A stretch of 62,556 nucleotides of DNA. It comes from a virus. Below are positions 16,639 through 24,817 of this stretch, one piece after another. Under the pieces are notes generated by a model. That model was given only the letters and a program-made list of their open reading frames with translations. It searched no databases and was not told where the DNA came from. Position numbers and translations under genes: made by a program. Numbering within the stretch: the first letter of the stretch is position 1; each line of letters starts with the position of its first letter. The DNA is taken from positions 1-62,556 of the IMG/VR virus record IMGVR_UViG_3300037189_033826, one strand, 5' to 3'.

Positions 16639-17013
16639 ATGTATAAAGATTTTGCCAAAGCTTGGTATGATAGATACGGCAAAAATATATCTTCTATATC
16701 ATTTTATAATGAAGATATGAAAATTTCAATCATTTCCAATTCGGCTTACAATAAAGCTGGCTATTCAGAACAAAAGTATTTGCTTTTTCAAACTAATAAA
16801 CATATTTTCTTTTATGATGATGAAAAAATTCTGATTCCTTCAGACCCTTTTATTACAGGAATCTGGTCTGGTTCAAGGATTCAAGATCCTACTAAATATA
16901 TTTGTTCATTTAATATAAATGATTTCTGCGAGTTTGACGAACAATTAAAGATTAAATCGGTTAACGTTGACGCCATTAATAATTTCATTGATACTTTAAT
17001 TATTTTCAAATAA
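16639..17013 (+). CDS. Tail-bearing paralog family B, member 1 (IIFK end)
   Basis: 124-aa protein, first of three adjacent paralogs (a fourth is at 40985). Shared features are an MYKDF-K-W opening, a central strand with FQTNKHIFFY, a DPFITGI segment, CSFNINDFCEF, and a C-terminal helix SVNVDAINNFIDTLIIFK. No known domain is recognised. The C-terminal segment resembles that of the zinc-ribbon and MORN-like proteins in having penultimate Phe. It is spaced by 1 nt from the next paralog. Confidence 0.75.
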   Translation: MYKDFAKAWYDRYGKNISSISFYNEDMKISIISNSAYNKAGYSEQKYLLFQTNKHIFFYDDEKILIPSDPFITGIWSGSRIQDPTKYICSFNINDFCEFDEQLKIKSVNVDAINNFIDTLIIFK

Positions 17014-17014
17014 A

Positions 17015-17395
17015 ATGTATAAAGATTTTACTAAGCGATGGCATGATTTATATGATGACGCACACGATGCAATTCATTTTGATAATAAAAATGTCAAAAT
17101 ATCTTTGATAGAAGACCCAATTAGCAAAGTTTTATGCCTATCGATTCAAACTGATAGACATATTTTCATGTATGAAGAAGGGATGCTTACTGTTCTTTCA
17201 GAGCCTTTTATCATGGGAATTACTCATGGTCCTGATTTTGAGCCGCCGTTAGATGTCAAATGTTCATTTGAATTAAGTGATTTTTGTAATATTTCTAATT
17301 ATAAAGGCAATCAATTTTCTAGAAAGTTAAAAATCATATCTGTTGATATTGAGAAAATCAATCGATTTATTGACAGTCTAAAACTATTTAATTAA
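17015..17395 (+). CDS. Tail-bearing paralog family B, member 2 (KLFN end)
   Basis: 126-aa paralog of the preceding protein: MYKDFTKRWHDLYD at the start, IQTDRHIFMY centrally, SEPFIMGI, CSFELSDFCN, and SVDIEKINRFIDSLKLFN at the end. Sequence divergence in the middle contrasts with conserved ends. It begins 1 nt after the previous stop (TAAA-ATG). Function unknown. Confidence 0.75.
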   Translation: MYKDFTKRWHDLYDDAHDAIHFDNKNVKISLIEDPISKVLCLSIQTDRHIFMYEEGMLTVLSEPFIMGITHGPDFEPPLDVKCSFELSDFCNISNYKGNQFSRKLKIISVDIEKINRFIDSLKLFN

Positions 17396-17396
17396 T

Positions 17397-17798
17397 ATGT
17401 ATATAAAATTTAATGAAAGCTGGGCGGCAGACTTCAAATCAAATCGTCTTTATTCGATATTTACTTCTGATGAAGTAAAAATAAGCGGATTTTTCTATGA
17501 TTTACCTCTAGAGCCTAATTTGCTTGTTCAAACAGAAAAATATGTTTTTACTATTGGTTATAAACATATTTATTTGTTAAATAACAATTATGTTCAACAT
17601 CGAAAATTAAATGAAATGACAATAGAAGATCCAACAAAATTGGAAATAGATTTTAATCTAAATAAATTTTGTTCATTTTTAAATGGCGGAAGGTTTCCTT
17701 ATGGCTATTTTTATGATACTAAACATTTGCCAAAAGTAGCATCAGTAGATGTTGATAAGATCAATAGTTTGATTGACAGATATGTGCTTTTCATATGA
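17397..17798 (+). CDS. Tail-bearing paralog family B, member 3 (VLFI end)
   Basis: 133-aa paralog, the most diverged of the three: it opens MYIKFNESWAADF, has VQTEKYVFTI and IDFNLNKFCSF, and ends SVDVDKINSLIDRYVLFI. Its stop overlaps the next gene's ATG (ATGA). No recognised domain. Confidence 0.73.
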   Translation: MYIKFNESWAADFKSNRLYSIFTSDEVKISGFFYDLPLEPNLLVQTEKYVFTIGYKHIYLLNNNYVQHRKLNEMTIEDPTKLEIDFNLNKFCSFLNGGRFPYGYFYDTKHLPKVASVDVDKINSLIDRYVLFI

Positions 17799-18091
17799 TT
17801 TTAATGATTTTGTCAATTTATGGATTGTCCTTTATATTAAGGAACACTTCCGGACCATTTGATGTTTTTAGTTTTATTAGAAATAAAGTTTTGAATAACA
17901 AACATATTGGAGTGTTTTCGTTTCAATTATTGAATTGTCCATGGTGTTTTGGTTGGCACTGTGGATATCTAATTTACTTGTTAAGTTGTTTAACTTCTCC
18001 TTTTAGTTTTGGATTGCTAGTTGTTTGGTCTTGCGCTGGTTCAGCTATTGTTGGTTTAGGGGATGCGGTTTATGAACGGCTGACGCGGTAA
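17795..18091 (+). CDS. Small membrane protein, DUF1360-like
   Basis: 98-aa hydrophobic protein with an N-terminal membrane helix (MILMILSIYGLSFIL), a conserved-looking CPWCFGWHCGY motif at the start of a second helix, and a third hydrophobic stretch ending in GSAIVGLGDAVYERL. The CPWC-x-GxW pattern and size recall small inner-membrane proteins of the DUF1360 type seen in phages and bacteria. It is coupled to family B member 3 by an ATGA overlap. Role unknown. Confidence 0.68.
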   Translation: MILMILSIYGLSFILRNTSGPFDVFSFIRNKVLNNKHIGVFSFQLLNCPWCFGWHCGYLIYLLSCLTSPFSFGLLVVWSCAGSAIVGLGDAVYERLTR

Positions 18092-18195
18092 TTATTTCTC
18101 ATTGCGCTTGCGACGAGAAGAGTTAGAATGAGGTATGCCTTTCCGCACGCCTCAGGCTCCAGAAAATAGTTTGAAATCAGAATTAGGGTATCAGG

Positions 18196-18558
18196 TTGAC
18201 GGCTATAAATAAACCAGTATCAGAGTTAATCCTAAATGGTCTAATTGTAGACTCTATTGGCGATAAAAGATATTATTTAAACAATCTTCTTCATAGAGAA
18301 GATGGTCCCGCTATTGAATGGGTTAGTGGGCATAAGTGGTGGTACCAACATGGCTACCTTCATAGGCTAGATGGTCCTGCCGTTGAATGGCTTCATGGAG
18401 ATAAATGTTGGTTTCAGAATGGCTTCCGTCACAGATTGGATGGTCCCGCTTATGAAGACGCAAGTGGAAATAAAAAGTGGTATTTTCATGGCAAAATAAT
18501 GGATTGCAACTCTCAAGAAGAATTTGAAGAGCTAATTAAATTAGCGATGTTTTGGTAA
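18196..18558 (+). CDS. MORN-like repeat protein with LAMFW tail (copy 6)
   Basis: Three repeats (HREDGPAIEW, HRLDGPAVEW, HRLDGPAYED) and the tail SQEEFEELIKLAMFW. No ATG is available: the frame starts with TTG at 18196, which has AGGG 7 nt upstream, and the next codons lead into the usual NGLIVDSIGDKRYY opening. The 105-nt gap before it holds no clear gene; a TATAAATA (18204-18211) inside the start region resembles a T4-type late promoter but is unsupported elsewhere. Confidence 0.72.
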   Translation: MTAINKPVSELILNGLIVDSIGDKRYYLNNLLHREDGPAIEWVSGHKWWYQHGYLHRLDGPAVEWLHGDKCWFQNGFRHRLDGPAYEDASGNKKWYFHGKIMDCNSQEEFEELIKLAMFW

Positions 18559-18568
18559 AGGAAAGAAA

Positions 18569-18988
18569 ATGAATATTATAACTTTAGTTATGGGCGATCC
18601 GTCAGGAGATGGTCATGGTCAAACAGAAACTATCAACATTAAAAGCTCTCTCAATAAAAAAGAGATAGAAAAAGCTTATAAAGCTGGAACTAAAAAACTT
18701 GGTTTTGACTTTTGCAAAGATGTATGTGCAGAGTATGAAGATTCAGAGCTTGATTCTGAAAAGTGGGAAACACTAAAGAAACTAGGCTATCAAGACCAAG
18801 ACCTTGAAAATGAGGTAAATGAGGCAAAAAAGTATAATAATGGCGATATCTATTTATGGACCGATTCATTCTCAAACATTTACTTATTTATTGTTAAGTT
18901 GGGCAATGACAATTTTAAGTTCGAACATTTGACAGAGAAAGAAAATCCGACCATTGACATTGGCGGATATGGATTGCTTGGAACATGA
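18569..18988 (+). CDS. Hypothetical protein, 139 aa
   Basis: Acidic soluble protein that opens MNIITLVMGDPSGDGHGQTET, a strand followed by a Gly/Asp/His loop that could bind metal or phosphate. A helix-rich middle and a predicted beta-rich C-terminus (DIYLWTDSFSNIYLFIVK) follow. It has a good ribosome site (AAAGGAAAG). No family recognised. Confidence 0.72.
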   Translation: MNIITLVMGDPSGDGHGQTETINIKSSLNKKEIEKAYKAGTKKLGFDFCKDVCAEYEDSELDSEKWETLKKLGYQDQDLENEVNEAKKYNNGDIYLWTDSFSNIYLFIVKLGNDNFKFEHLTEKENPTIDIGGYGLLGT

Positions 18989-19028
18989 CAAAAACTATTT
19001 TTATATTCATTTGTTAAACGGAGAAAAT

Positions 19029-19379
19029 ATGGAACTCACCACTGAATAACTTGAGATTATTAAAAATCTTCGAAAAGAAAAGCAAAAGTTATTGCCTGTT
19101 AGAGAGGCGCTGCTTAAGCACAATCTTTTTAAGAGAGAAGATTTTTATCCGCCTATATCGAAGTGGGTTCTTTCTGAAAATGAAAAAGATGAATTAATTC
19201 AATCTTATAAAGATTGTTTTTTCCTTGTTCCAAAAGGAACAAGATTCATCTCTTACCAAAGAAGCGGGAGAGAAATATGGTTCTCTGAAGATGACTCAGA
19301 GCAATTCGTTGAATACCAAGATGGCGAATGGGCAAAACAAAATTTAACTAACATTAAAAAGATTAAATATCCAAAATGA
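19029..19379 (+). pseudogene. Hypothetical protein with early in-frame TAA (disrupted or restarted)
   Basis: The natural start looks like ATG 19029, which has a good GGAG site, but codon 7 (19047-19049) is TAA. The frame then continues open with coding-like sequence (LEIIKNLRKEKQKLL, then PVREALLKHNLF) to the stop at 19377-19379, where it overlaps the PARP gene by ATGA. Either a nonsense mutation has truncated it, or translation restarts downstream, for example at TTG 19092, giving about 95 aa. The protein is basic with a Trp-rich end; function unknown. A sequencing error at one base would also explain it. Confidence 0.55.
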
Positions 19380-20857
19380 CCAAGCCTGTAATTAGAGAAT
19401 CTGATATCGGTAAATTAGATATTGCTTATTCTCATAAGCAATCAACTTTAAATTTTACTGATATTTCGTGCAACAATAACAAAACATATAGTATAGAATT
19501 AATTGAAACAAAAGATAATAAGTTTTATCTTTTATCCTGTTACGGGAGAACCGGCTCTCGCATGACAACAGAATATCGTGCTTGCTCCGATATTTCTGAT
19601 GCCGAAAAAGAATTAGAAAAAATTGTCAAGTCAAAAATTAAAAAAGGCTATTCTGAAATTAAACTCATTAAAAGTGCTATTGGTTCAGAATTAGCTCAAG
19701 CCAAAGTAGAATCTAGTGTTTTATCTGAAGCCACAGCCGTCAAAATGGGCTTTAAGGTCCAAGAAGAAGCCAAATCTTCTCTTCATCCTGCCATTCAAAG
19801 CGTTGTCAAGGAGTGGTTCGGCTCGATTGATCAATTCATTATTGACACTCTAGACACTTCAAAATGCGCTCTGGGTCAATTATCTCTCGAACAAATAAAT
19901 AAAGGACGAGATTTATTGCTTGAAGCCCGAAATTTAGTTAATGCTGGTTCTAAAGATATCACCTCTCTTAATTCTATCTCTTCTAAATATTATTCTAATA
20001 TTCCAATGAATTTTGGATTTAAAAGACTAAATGCTGACCAATTACGATTTGACGATCATGTTAAGTTAGATGCAGCTTTTGATGTTCTTGACACATTAGA
20101 AAACGCTAAAGATGTAGAAAAAATTCTAATTAAGAAGTCAGATGTTGATCAAAAGTATCAGTCTTTAAAGACTCCGATGGAATGGGTAGACCCTTCTGAT
20201 CTTATCTTTAAATGGATTGATTTATTATTTCATAAAACCCGAGCTGCAAACCATAATTTTTATGGCAAGCTTAAAATCAATAATATTTTCAAGCTTACTC
20301 GAAGCAAAGAGTTCGAGACTTATCTTTCTATGGCAGAATCAATGGCAAAGAAAGATCAAGCGAGGAAAGAGCTTCCTTCGATGTTAGAACCGCTATGGAA
20401 GTCTCGGATAAAGGAACAAAAAGAATATGAAAAGCTTTATCATGACGCCAATATCCTTCCTCTTTTCCATGGAACCCGGACCCAAAATATTAACAAAATT
20501 TTATCGTCCCGCTTGATTTTACCGAAGCCAGGCTTTACATTCTCAGGAGCGATGTTCTCGGGCGGCGCCGGAGGCATTTATAGCGGCTTTTCAACTAAAG
20601 CCTGTGGTTATAGTTCATTGTCAGGATCTGCCTGGGCAAAAGGTAATTCAGACAAAGGTTATTTATTTCTAAATGATGTCGCGCTTGGCAAGCAAAAAAT
20701 TGCGGAGCATGCTCATCCTTATACTTTAGATAAAATTAAGCCATGTATGTCGGTTTGGGCAAAAGCTGGGAAAGCAGTTATCAATGATGAATTTATCGTT
20801 TTTACGGAAGAGCAAACTTGGATTCGATATGTTGTTGAAGTCGTCCAAGCAAAATGA
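19376..20857 (+). CDS. PARP-type ADP-ribosyltransferase with WGR-like domain
   Basis: 493-aa protein with the layout of eukaryotic PARP1-3. An N-terminal WGR-like domain (residues about 15-100, with YGRTGSR at 56-62 in place of WGR) is followed by a helical PARP regulatory-domain-like region (about 150-260, CALGQLSLEQINKGRDLL) and a C-terminal catalytic domain. The H-Y-E triad is visible: LFHGTR (H365), STKACGY (Y412) and NDEFIVF (E472). It should transfer ADP-ribose from NAD+, perhaps in response to DNA ends, which WGR domains bind in known PARPs. It is coupled to the gene upstream by ATGA. A macro-domain gene at 62017 could counter or read its products. Confidence 0.9.
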   Translation: MTKPVIRESDIGKLDIAYSHKQSTLNFTDISCNNNKTYSIELIETKDNKFYLLSCYGRTGSRMTTEYRACSDISDAEKELEKIVKSKIKKGYSEIKLIKSAIGSELAQAKVESSVLSEATAVKMGFKVQEEAKSSLHPAIQSVVKEWFGSIDQFIIDTLDTSKCALGQLSLEQINKGRDLLLEARNLVNAGSKDITSLNSISSKYYSNIPMNFGFKRLNADQLRFDDHVKLDAAFDVLDTLENAKDVEKILIKKSDVDQKYQSLKTPMEWVDPSDLIFKWIDLLFHKTRAANHNFYGKLKINNIFKLTRSKEFETYLSMAESMAKKDQARKELPSMLEPLWKSRIKEQKEYEKLYHDANILPLFHGTRTQNINKILSSRLILPKPGFTFSGAMFSGGAGGIYSGFSTKACGYSSLSGSAWAKGNSDKGYLFLNDVALGKQKIAEHAHPYTLDKIKPCMSVWAKAGKAVINDEFIVFTEEQTWIRYVVEVVQAK

Positions 20858-21059
20858 ATTCTTATTTGTTCAAGAAACCAAACAAAAACTCCAATCAATG
20901 ATTGGTCAGCCATATTGGCTTAAATCGATTGATATCAATTTTATTAATAATCAATATTCATTTAAAATGACAATAACTCATTTTGATTATGAATGTTATT
21001 CAATTCCGCAAACGATTAACTGTATTCCAATTATAATTGAGAAGTGTAATGAGCAATAA
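20829..21059 (+). CDS. Hypothetical small protein, about 76 aa
   Basis: Open frame that overlaps the 3' end of the PARP gene. The coding-like part begins around KQKLQSMIGQPYWLKSIDI and ends with a strand-rich C-terminus. The start is unclear: ATG 20784, 20829 and 20898 are all in frame and none has a strong ribosome site. I give 20829 as a compromise. Its stop overlaps the next gene. Function unknown. Confidence 0.5.
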   Translation: MLLKSSKQNEFLFVQETKQKLQSMIGQPYWLKSIDINFINNQYSFKMTITHFDYECYSIPQTINCIPIIIEKCNEQ

Positions 21060-21393
21060 AGAATTATTTGTTTCTAAAGTTACTGTAACTTTGAAATCTG
21101 CATTTGAAGCGAATTTAGACTCAACAGAATATGAATTACGTTCTATTGCAACTTCATCTCTTAAAGATGAAATAAGAGAAATGAATTCTGAGTCATTCGA
21201 TTTTGATATTTATAGGTTTAAAGATCTTGAAGATGATTCCTATTGCCATATTGCAAGTGAAGAATTTAAAGATTGCATTATTAGTGGCACAAATGAAACG
21301 GTTAAAGAACGAAAAAATAAAGCTCTAGAAAAAGAAGAGCTGGATTATGAGTATAAAATTTATCTTTCCTTAAAAAAGAAATTTGAAAAATGA
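21049..21393 (+). CDS. Hypothetical protein, 114 aa
   Basis: Acidic soluble protein starting at ATG 21049 (MSNKELFVSKVTVTLKSAF), overlapping the previous gene. Many Glu/Asp and a Lys/Glu-rich C-terminal helix. ATGA overlap with the following gene. No family recognised. Confidence 0.68.
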   Translation: MSNKELFVSKVTVTLKSAFEANLDSTEYELRSIATSSLKDEIREMNSESFDFDIYRFKDLEDDSYCHIASEEFKDCIISGTNETVKERKNKALEKEELDYEYKIYLSLKKKFEK

Positions 21394-21671
21394 CCATACC
21401 CAATAAATATTTTTATACGGTTCCAACTTTTGGTGGATTTATTCCAAATACAACCGTAAACGATCCTTTTGGTCCAATCGGTTGGAACCCGCCTGATATT
21501 CAAGAAGAATTTTTTGTTCAAGAAAAAGTTGTCTGTGGAAATACAGAAGGTTATAACTGCATTTCTTGTCAACAATTCTTTCCAATGGCAGAATTAAACT
21601 TGCCAAAAGATAAGTCTTATAAAACTAAATTCGAATGTTATTCTTGTAGAAATGGCTTAAGCATCAAATGA
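21390..21671 (+). CDS. Small putative zinc-binding protein, 93 aa
   Basis: N-terminal half rich in Pro, Gly and aromatic residues (TFGGFIPNTTVNDPFGPIGW), probably extended. C-terminal half with NCISCQQFF and FECYSCRNG, two CxxC pairs spaced as in a zinc ribbon. It overlaps the next small gene by ATGA. It does not carry the LxF tail. Partner unknown. Confidence 0.68.
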   Translation: MTIPNKYFYTVPTFGGFIPNTTVNDPFGPIGWNPPDIQEEFFVQEKVVCGNTEGYNCISCQQFFPMAELNLPKDKSYKTKFECYSCRNGLSIK

Positions 21672-21772
21672 AAGATAAAAGCTATGCCTATTTTGATTTG
21701 CACAGTCTCAATGCTATGTTAGATAAAGATATTTTATTAAAATTAATTGATTTGGAAGGATTTATAGGATGA
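21668..21772 (+). CDS. Very small protein, 34 aa
   Basis: 34-codon frame linked to both neighbours by ATGA overlaps (ATG 21668 on the previous stop, TGA 21770-21772 on the next start). It encodes an amphipathic helix-like sequence (HSLNAMLDKDILLKLID). The double coupling is the reason to regard it as a gene; it also provides GGAAGGA as the ribosome site for the next gene. Confidence 0.55.
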   Translation: MKDKSYAYFDLHSLNAMLDKDILLKLIDLEGFIG

Positions 21773-22257
21773 GTAACTTTGATTATTTTGATTTGAATTT
21801 TGCGCTTGAAGAAACGCTCGAAGAGCTAATAGAAGCGCGTCGCGCATTTACCGCTCTTGATGTAACTAATTCAATAAGGTTGAATTATAACGCCTCTGAT
21901 CTTTCCCATAAGGAAGTTAAGAGAGCATTAAATCAATATATGAAATTCGATTCTTCGTCTTATAGCAAGACTCCAATTGAGGTTACTCTTAAAGATGGGA
22001 CCAAGACTAAGGCTCTTTTATATCATCATTTAAGTGACAGCTGGGATTTAGATGCGGCTTATCCAGCCAACATGAGAATGGCAGTATCAGATCATAAAGA
22101 TGTCTCAAAAATAACTGTCGATGACGATAATCTTCCTGTGGATGAGGCAGAGGATTCTGAGTGTGAATTTGAATTAGATGACGACGATAACGATGCGGAA
22201 GATGTTCCTGGCTCAAAGCCGAATGCAAGGAAATATACATTATTTCCAATGTTTTAA
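21769..22257 (+). CDS. Hypothetical acidic protein, 162 aa
   Basis: Soluble protein with a helical N-terminus (LEETLEELIEARRAF) and a central KTPIEVTLKDGTKTKAL strand pair. A strongly acidic tail follows (DDDNLPVDEAEDSECEFEL then DDDDND) and ends KYTLFPMF. Acidic tails of this kind may mimic nucleic acid or mediate binding to basic partners. It overlaps the ATP-grasp gene by one base (TAATG). No family recognised. Confidence 0.7.
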   Translation: MSNFDYFDLNFALEETLEELIEARRAFTALDVTNSIRLNYNASDLSHKEVKRALNQYMKFDSSSYSKTPIEVTLKDGTKTKALLYHHLSDSWDLDAAYPANMRMAVSDHKDVSKITVDDDNLPVDEAEDSECEFELDDDDNDAEDVPGSKPNARKYTLFPMF

Positions 22258-23042
22258 TGAAAATATATTATCGCAAATCTTTAATGGATAAAGAAGAGTT
22301 AGAGGCGGCTCAAAAACATTTTGAGTGCGTCTCTCTTCTTACCGACATTCAAAAGGATGATCTTGTCATTAATCGATATTCTTTATTTCCTTTTGCATTA
22401 GATCAAGAGCGAGAAGTTTTAAATATTGGAGCCAAACCTCTAAACAGCTATGAACAGCATTGTTATGTTGCAGATTTAGGAAATTATGCCCGAGATTTAG
22501 GCAGTTTAACTCCTGAAACTTGGGAAGGAACATATAATCTTCCAGATGTTGGACCTTTTGTTTTAAAGGGCGAGACTAATTCTCGAAAGAATGATTGGAA
22601 TCGTTCTATGTTTGCGAAAGACAAAGCAGAGGCAATAGCAATTGAAGGGCGATTGCTTCAAGACGGTTTGATAGGTCAGCAAAAGATTTATGTTAGAAAA
22701 TATGTTCCATTAGTAACATATTTTGTTGGAATTGGCGGAGTTCCAATAACCAAAGAATTTAGATTCTTTGTCTGTAATGGGAAGATTATTTCTTCAGGGT
22801 ATTATTGGCAAAATTATGCTGAAGATTTAGAAAAGGTCCCGAGCCCAGATGAGGTGCCAGCGGATTTCTTGAGGAAGGTCATTGACATTGTCAGTCGAAG
22901 GATTAACTTCTTCGTCGTTGATGTCGCCCAGACCCAAGCAGGCGACTGGATTGTTATCGAATTGAATGATGGCTCACAGAGCGGCTTATCTTGCAACGAT
23001 CCTAATATTTTATATTCAAATCTAAAAAAGGTTTTATCATGA
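22257..23042 (+). CDS. ATP-grasp domain protein (R2K-like)
   Basis: 261-aa protein with an ATP-grasp fold signature: a mid-region Lys (GPFVLKGETNSRKNDW) for ATP binding, KEFRFFVCNGKII, and the C-terminal metal-binding FFVVDVAQTQAGDWIVIELNDG, where the Asp, Glu and Asn ligate Mg2+. ATP-grasp enzymes join a carboxylate to an amine or thiol through an acyl-phosphate. Phage and bacterial R2K-type members have been proposed to modify peptides or proteins. The substrate is unknown. It is coupled to the genes on both sides. Confidence 0.78.
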   Translation: MKIYYRKSLMDKEELEAAQKHFECVSLLTDIQKDDLVINRYSLFPFALDQEREVLNIGAKPLNSYEQHCYVADLGNYARDLGSLTPETWEGTYNLPDVGPFVLKGETNSRKNDWNRSMFAKDKAEAIAIEGRLLQDGLIGQQKIYVRKYVPLVTYFVGIGGVPITKEFRFFVCNGKIISSGYYWQNYAEDLEKVPSPDEVPADFLRKVIDIVSRRINFFVVDVAQTQAGDWIVIELNDGSQSGLSCNDPNILYSNLKKVLS

Positions 23043-23701
23043 TTATTTACACTGTTGTTTTACTCTTTTGTGACCGAAATGCCGAAAGCTCTTCGTCTTT
23101 TGAAGACAAGAATCAAGCGATTAGTGAATTTAATACATTAGCGATTAAGATCGATCCTGGTTTTAAACCATCAGAAGACGATGATTCTCCTTTAAAAAAC
23201 AAAGGCAAATCTTGTTTATTAAAATATGTGGAGTCAACGTGTACCGCACATTCATTAATGTTAATTCAAAGCGAATTAACGGAAGCCTCTCCATCTGCTA
23301 AAGATGAGAATAGTACAAGTATTTTTGATGCGATTAGTATTGCTCTCTCTAATGATGAGACGCCAGCAGGCTTTTCGACTAGCGGAAAGCCATTAAAGGC
23401 TGGGGATATAATTCATGGTCAAATTCCAATTTATCCTTTTGATTTAAAGCTAAATGAACAGCTAGCATTAGCTACCGCCTGCTTAAGAAAAGCGCCTAAC
23501 TTTTATTTTAATCCAGATCCTTTCGATGATTGTAAGATGCTTTATAAGCAAGACTGTCTTGAAATTTTACTATCTAATCAAAACAGTGATGATAAAGAGG
23601 AGATAATCCAAGCTATTATGTATAAGATAGAAGAGTTCTACGATCTTCATTCATCCTCAGATGAGGACTCATCTTACTACGAAGATGACGGTTCATATTA
23701 A
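23039..23701 (+). CDS. Hypothetical acidic protein, 220 aa
   Basis: Begins with a short hydrophobic strand (MIIYTVVLLFC) that looks like a buried beta strand rather than a signal peptide, then an acidic Ser-rich body and a terminal low-complexity region rich in Ser, Asp and Glu (SSDEDSSYYEDDGSY). It overlaps the ATP-grasp gene by ATGA, so the two may act together. No recognisable domain. Confidence 0.7.
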   Translation: MIIYTVVLLFCDRNAESSSSFEDKNQAISEFNTLAIKIDPGFKPSEDDDSPLKNKGKSCLLKYVESTCTAHSLMLIQSELTEASPSAKDENSTSIFDAISIALSNDETPAGFSTSGKPLKAGDIIHGQIPIYPFDLKLNEQLALATACLRKAPNFYFNPDPFDDCKMLYKQDCLEILLSNQNSDDKEEIIQAIMYKIEEFYDLHSSSDEDSSYYEDDGSY

Positions 23702-23703
23702 AT

Positions 23704-24672
23704 ATGCTTTTAATTGGATCTCGGGCGGCGAAGTTTCATTTTCGAAATTTTCGACGTCCCCACGATTGGGATTTTATTGGAACAACTCAAGAAGTTGAAG
23801 ATTTTCTTTCTCAATTTCAACACGAAAGATTATCCAGCCATGCGAATAAAATTCGCGCTAAAATCTTCCTCAAAGAAGGACCAAGATTATTTGAATTCGA
23901 ATTAACCGAAATGGTTCCATCTTCTTTGTCTCTTCTAGAAGAAGACAATGAAACGGAATACTTCGATCCACTACTAAATGTTAGTTATAACGTTGCCTCT
24001 CCCGAGACTCTTTTTCTTCTAAAGAAGAGTCATATTTGTTTTAATATTCATTGGCGCAAATCTATTATCGATTATCAATTTCTTTATTCTAGAGTAGATC
24101 AATCTAAATTAGATGAAAAGTGGAATAAGATTCTACTCATTAGACTTAATGAGATCAAAAAAAGAATCTCTTATAAAGAGATGGATTTTGATCTAGATAA
24201 TGAAGCTTTCTTTCAAAAATCAGAAAAATTTGTCAAACGATGTATGCCTCATGACGATATACATAAGGCAACTTGCTTTTTCGATGAGCCTTTATTTAAT
24301 TTAGTTAAAGATGATTTGACTAAGGCAGCGATGAGTCCTGACAAGGTTAACAGTCTTTCTCACGATCTTAAAATCAAATTAATTCAAGAAGAGGCTATAG
24401 CTCTTTCTTTGGAGCGGAGTATTATTCCAGCTTTAAAAAAGAAAGAGCCGTTTAATGCGACTCAGGCTTATCAAGAAATGGTGGCAAAGATGGTTTATAA
24501 CTATTTGCCAATGTGGCTAAGATTTTTTGCTGCCGATAATTTTAGAGAAATTTCTAGGCTCAACGTTGATTATGTTTCAAAATTTTTATCTAATATAGGT
24601 CCAGAATATGAATACCTTCAAAGAAGCGAACAGTGCGAAGACGGCGTTGAAAATGATGCTATCCAATTATAG
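23704..24672 (+). CDS. Nucleotidyltransferase-fold protein
   Basis: 322-aa protein opening with LLIGSRAAKFHFRNFRRPHDWDFIG, the G-S...D-x-D signature of the polymerase-beta-like nucleotidyltransferase fold. A long helical region with LFLLKKSHICFNIHW follows. The rest is unassigned. It ends in TAG; amber readthrough would add 12 residues. Such proteins appear in large phages and giant viruses; the transferred nucleotide and target are unknown. The next gene's ATG lies about 65 nt inside its 3' end. Confidence 0.7.
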   Translation: MLLIGSRAAKFHFRNFRRPHDWDFIGTTQEVEDFLSQFQHERLSSHANKIRAKIFLKEGPRLFEFELTEMVPSSLSLLEEDNETEYFDPLLNVSYNVASPETLFLLKKSHICFNIHWRKSIIDYQFLYSRVDQSKLDEKWNKILLIRLNEIKKRISYKEMDFDLDNEAFFQKSEKFVKRCMPHDDIHKATCFFDEPLFNLVKDDLTKAAMSPDKVNSLSHDLKIKLIQEEAIALSLERSIIPALKKKEPFNATQAYQEMVAKMVYNYLPMWLRFFAADNFREISRLNVDYVSKFLSNIGPEYEYLQRSEQCEDGVENDAIQL

Positions 24673-24817
24673 TTGGTTCAAAGGTCTTTTAGTAGCTCCA
24701 GACCAAAATGAAGCCAGTTATTGCGTTATTGTTTCGGTCAATAAGATTGACAATAGCGTCAGGAAAGTAATACCAACTGTTTTTCTCGGGGTTTCTATTA
24801 GAACGGAATTAGAATGA
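24608..24817 (+). CDS. Hypothetical small protein, 69 aa
   Basis: Starts within the end of the previous gene, in another frame, and overlaps the phosphoesterase by ATGA. A helical N-terminus is followed by a strand-rich part (YCVIVSVNKIDNSVRKVIP) ending SIRTELE, consistent with a small folded domain. A 65-nt overlap is unusual here, but the C-terminal two-thirds are clearly coding-like. Function unknown. Confidence 0.62.
   Translation: MNTFKEANSAKTALKMMLSNYSWFKGLLVAPDQNEASYCVIVSVNKIDNSVRKVIPTVFLGVSIRTELE

Noticed and set aside
18204-18211. T4-type late promoter TATAAATA
   Set aside because: A single match within the translated start of a gene in AT-rich DNA; no set of such sites was seen before other genes.
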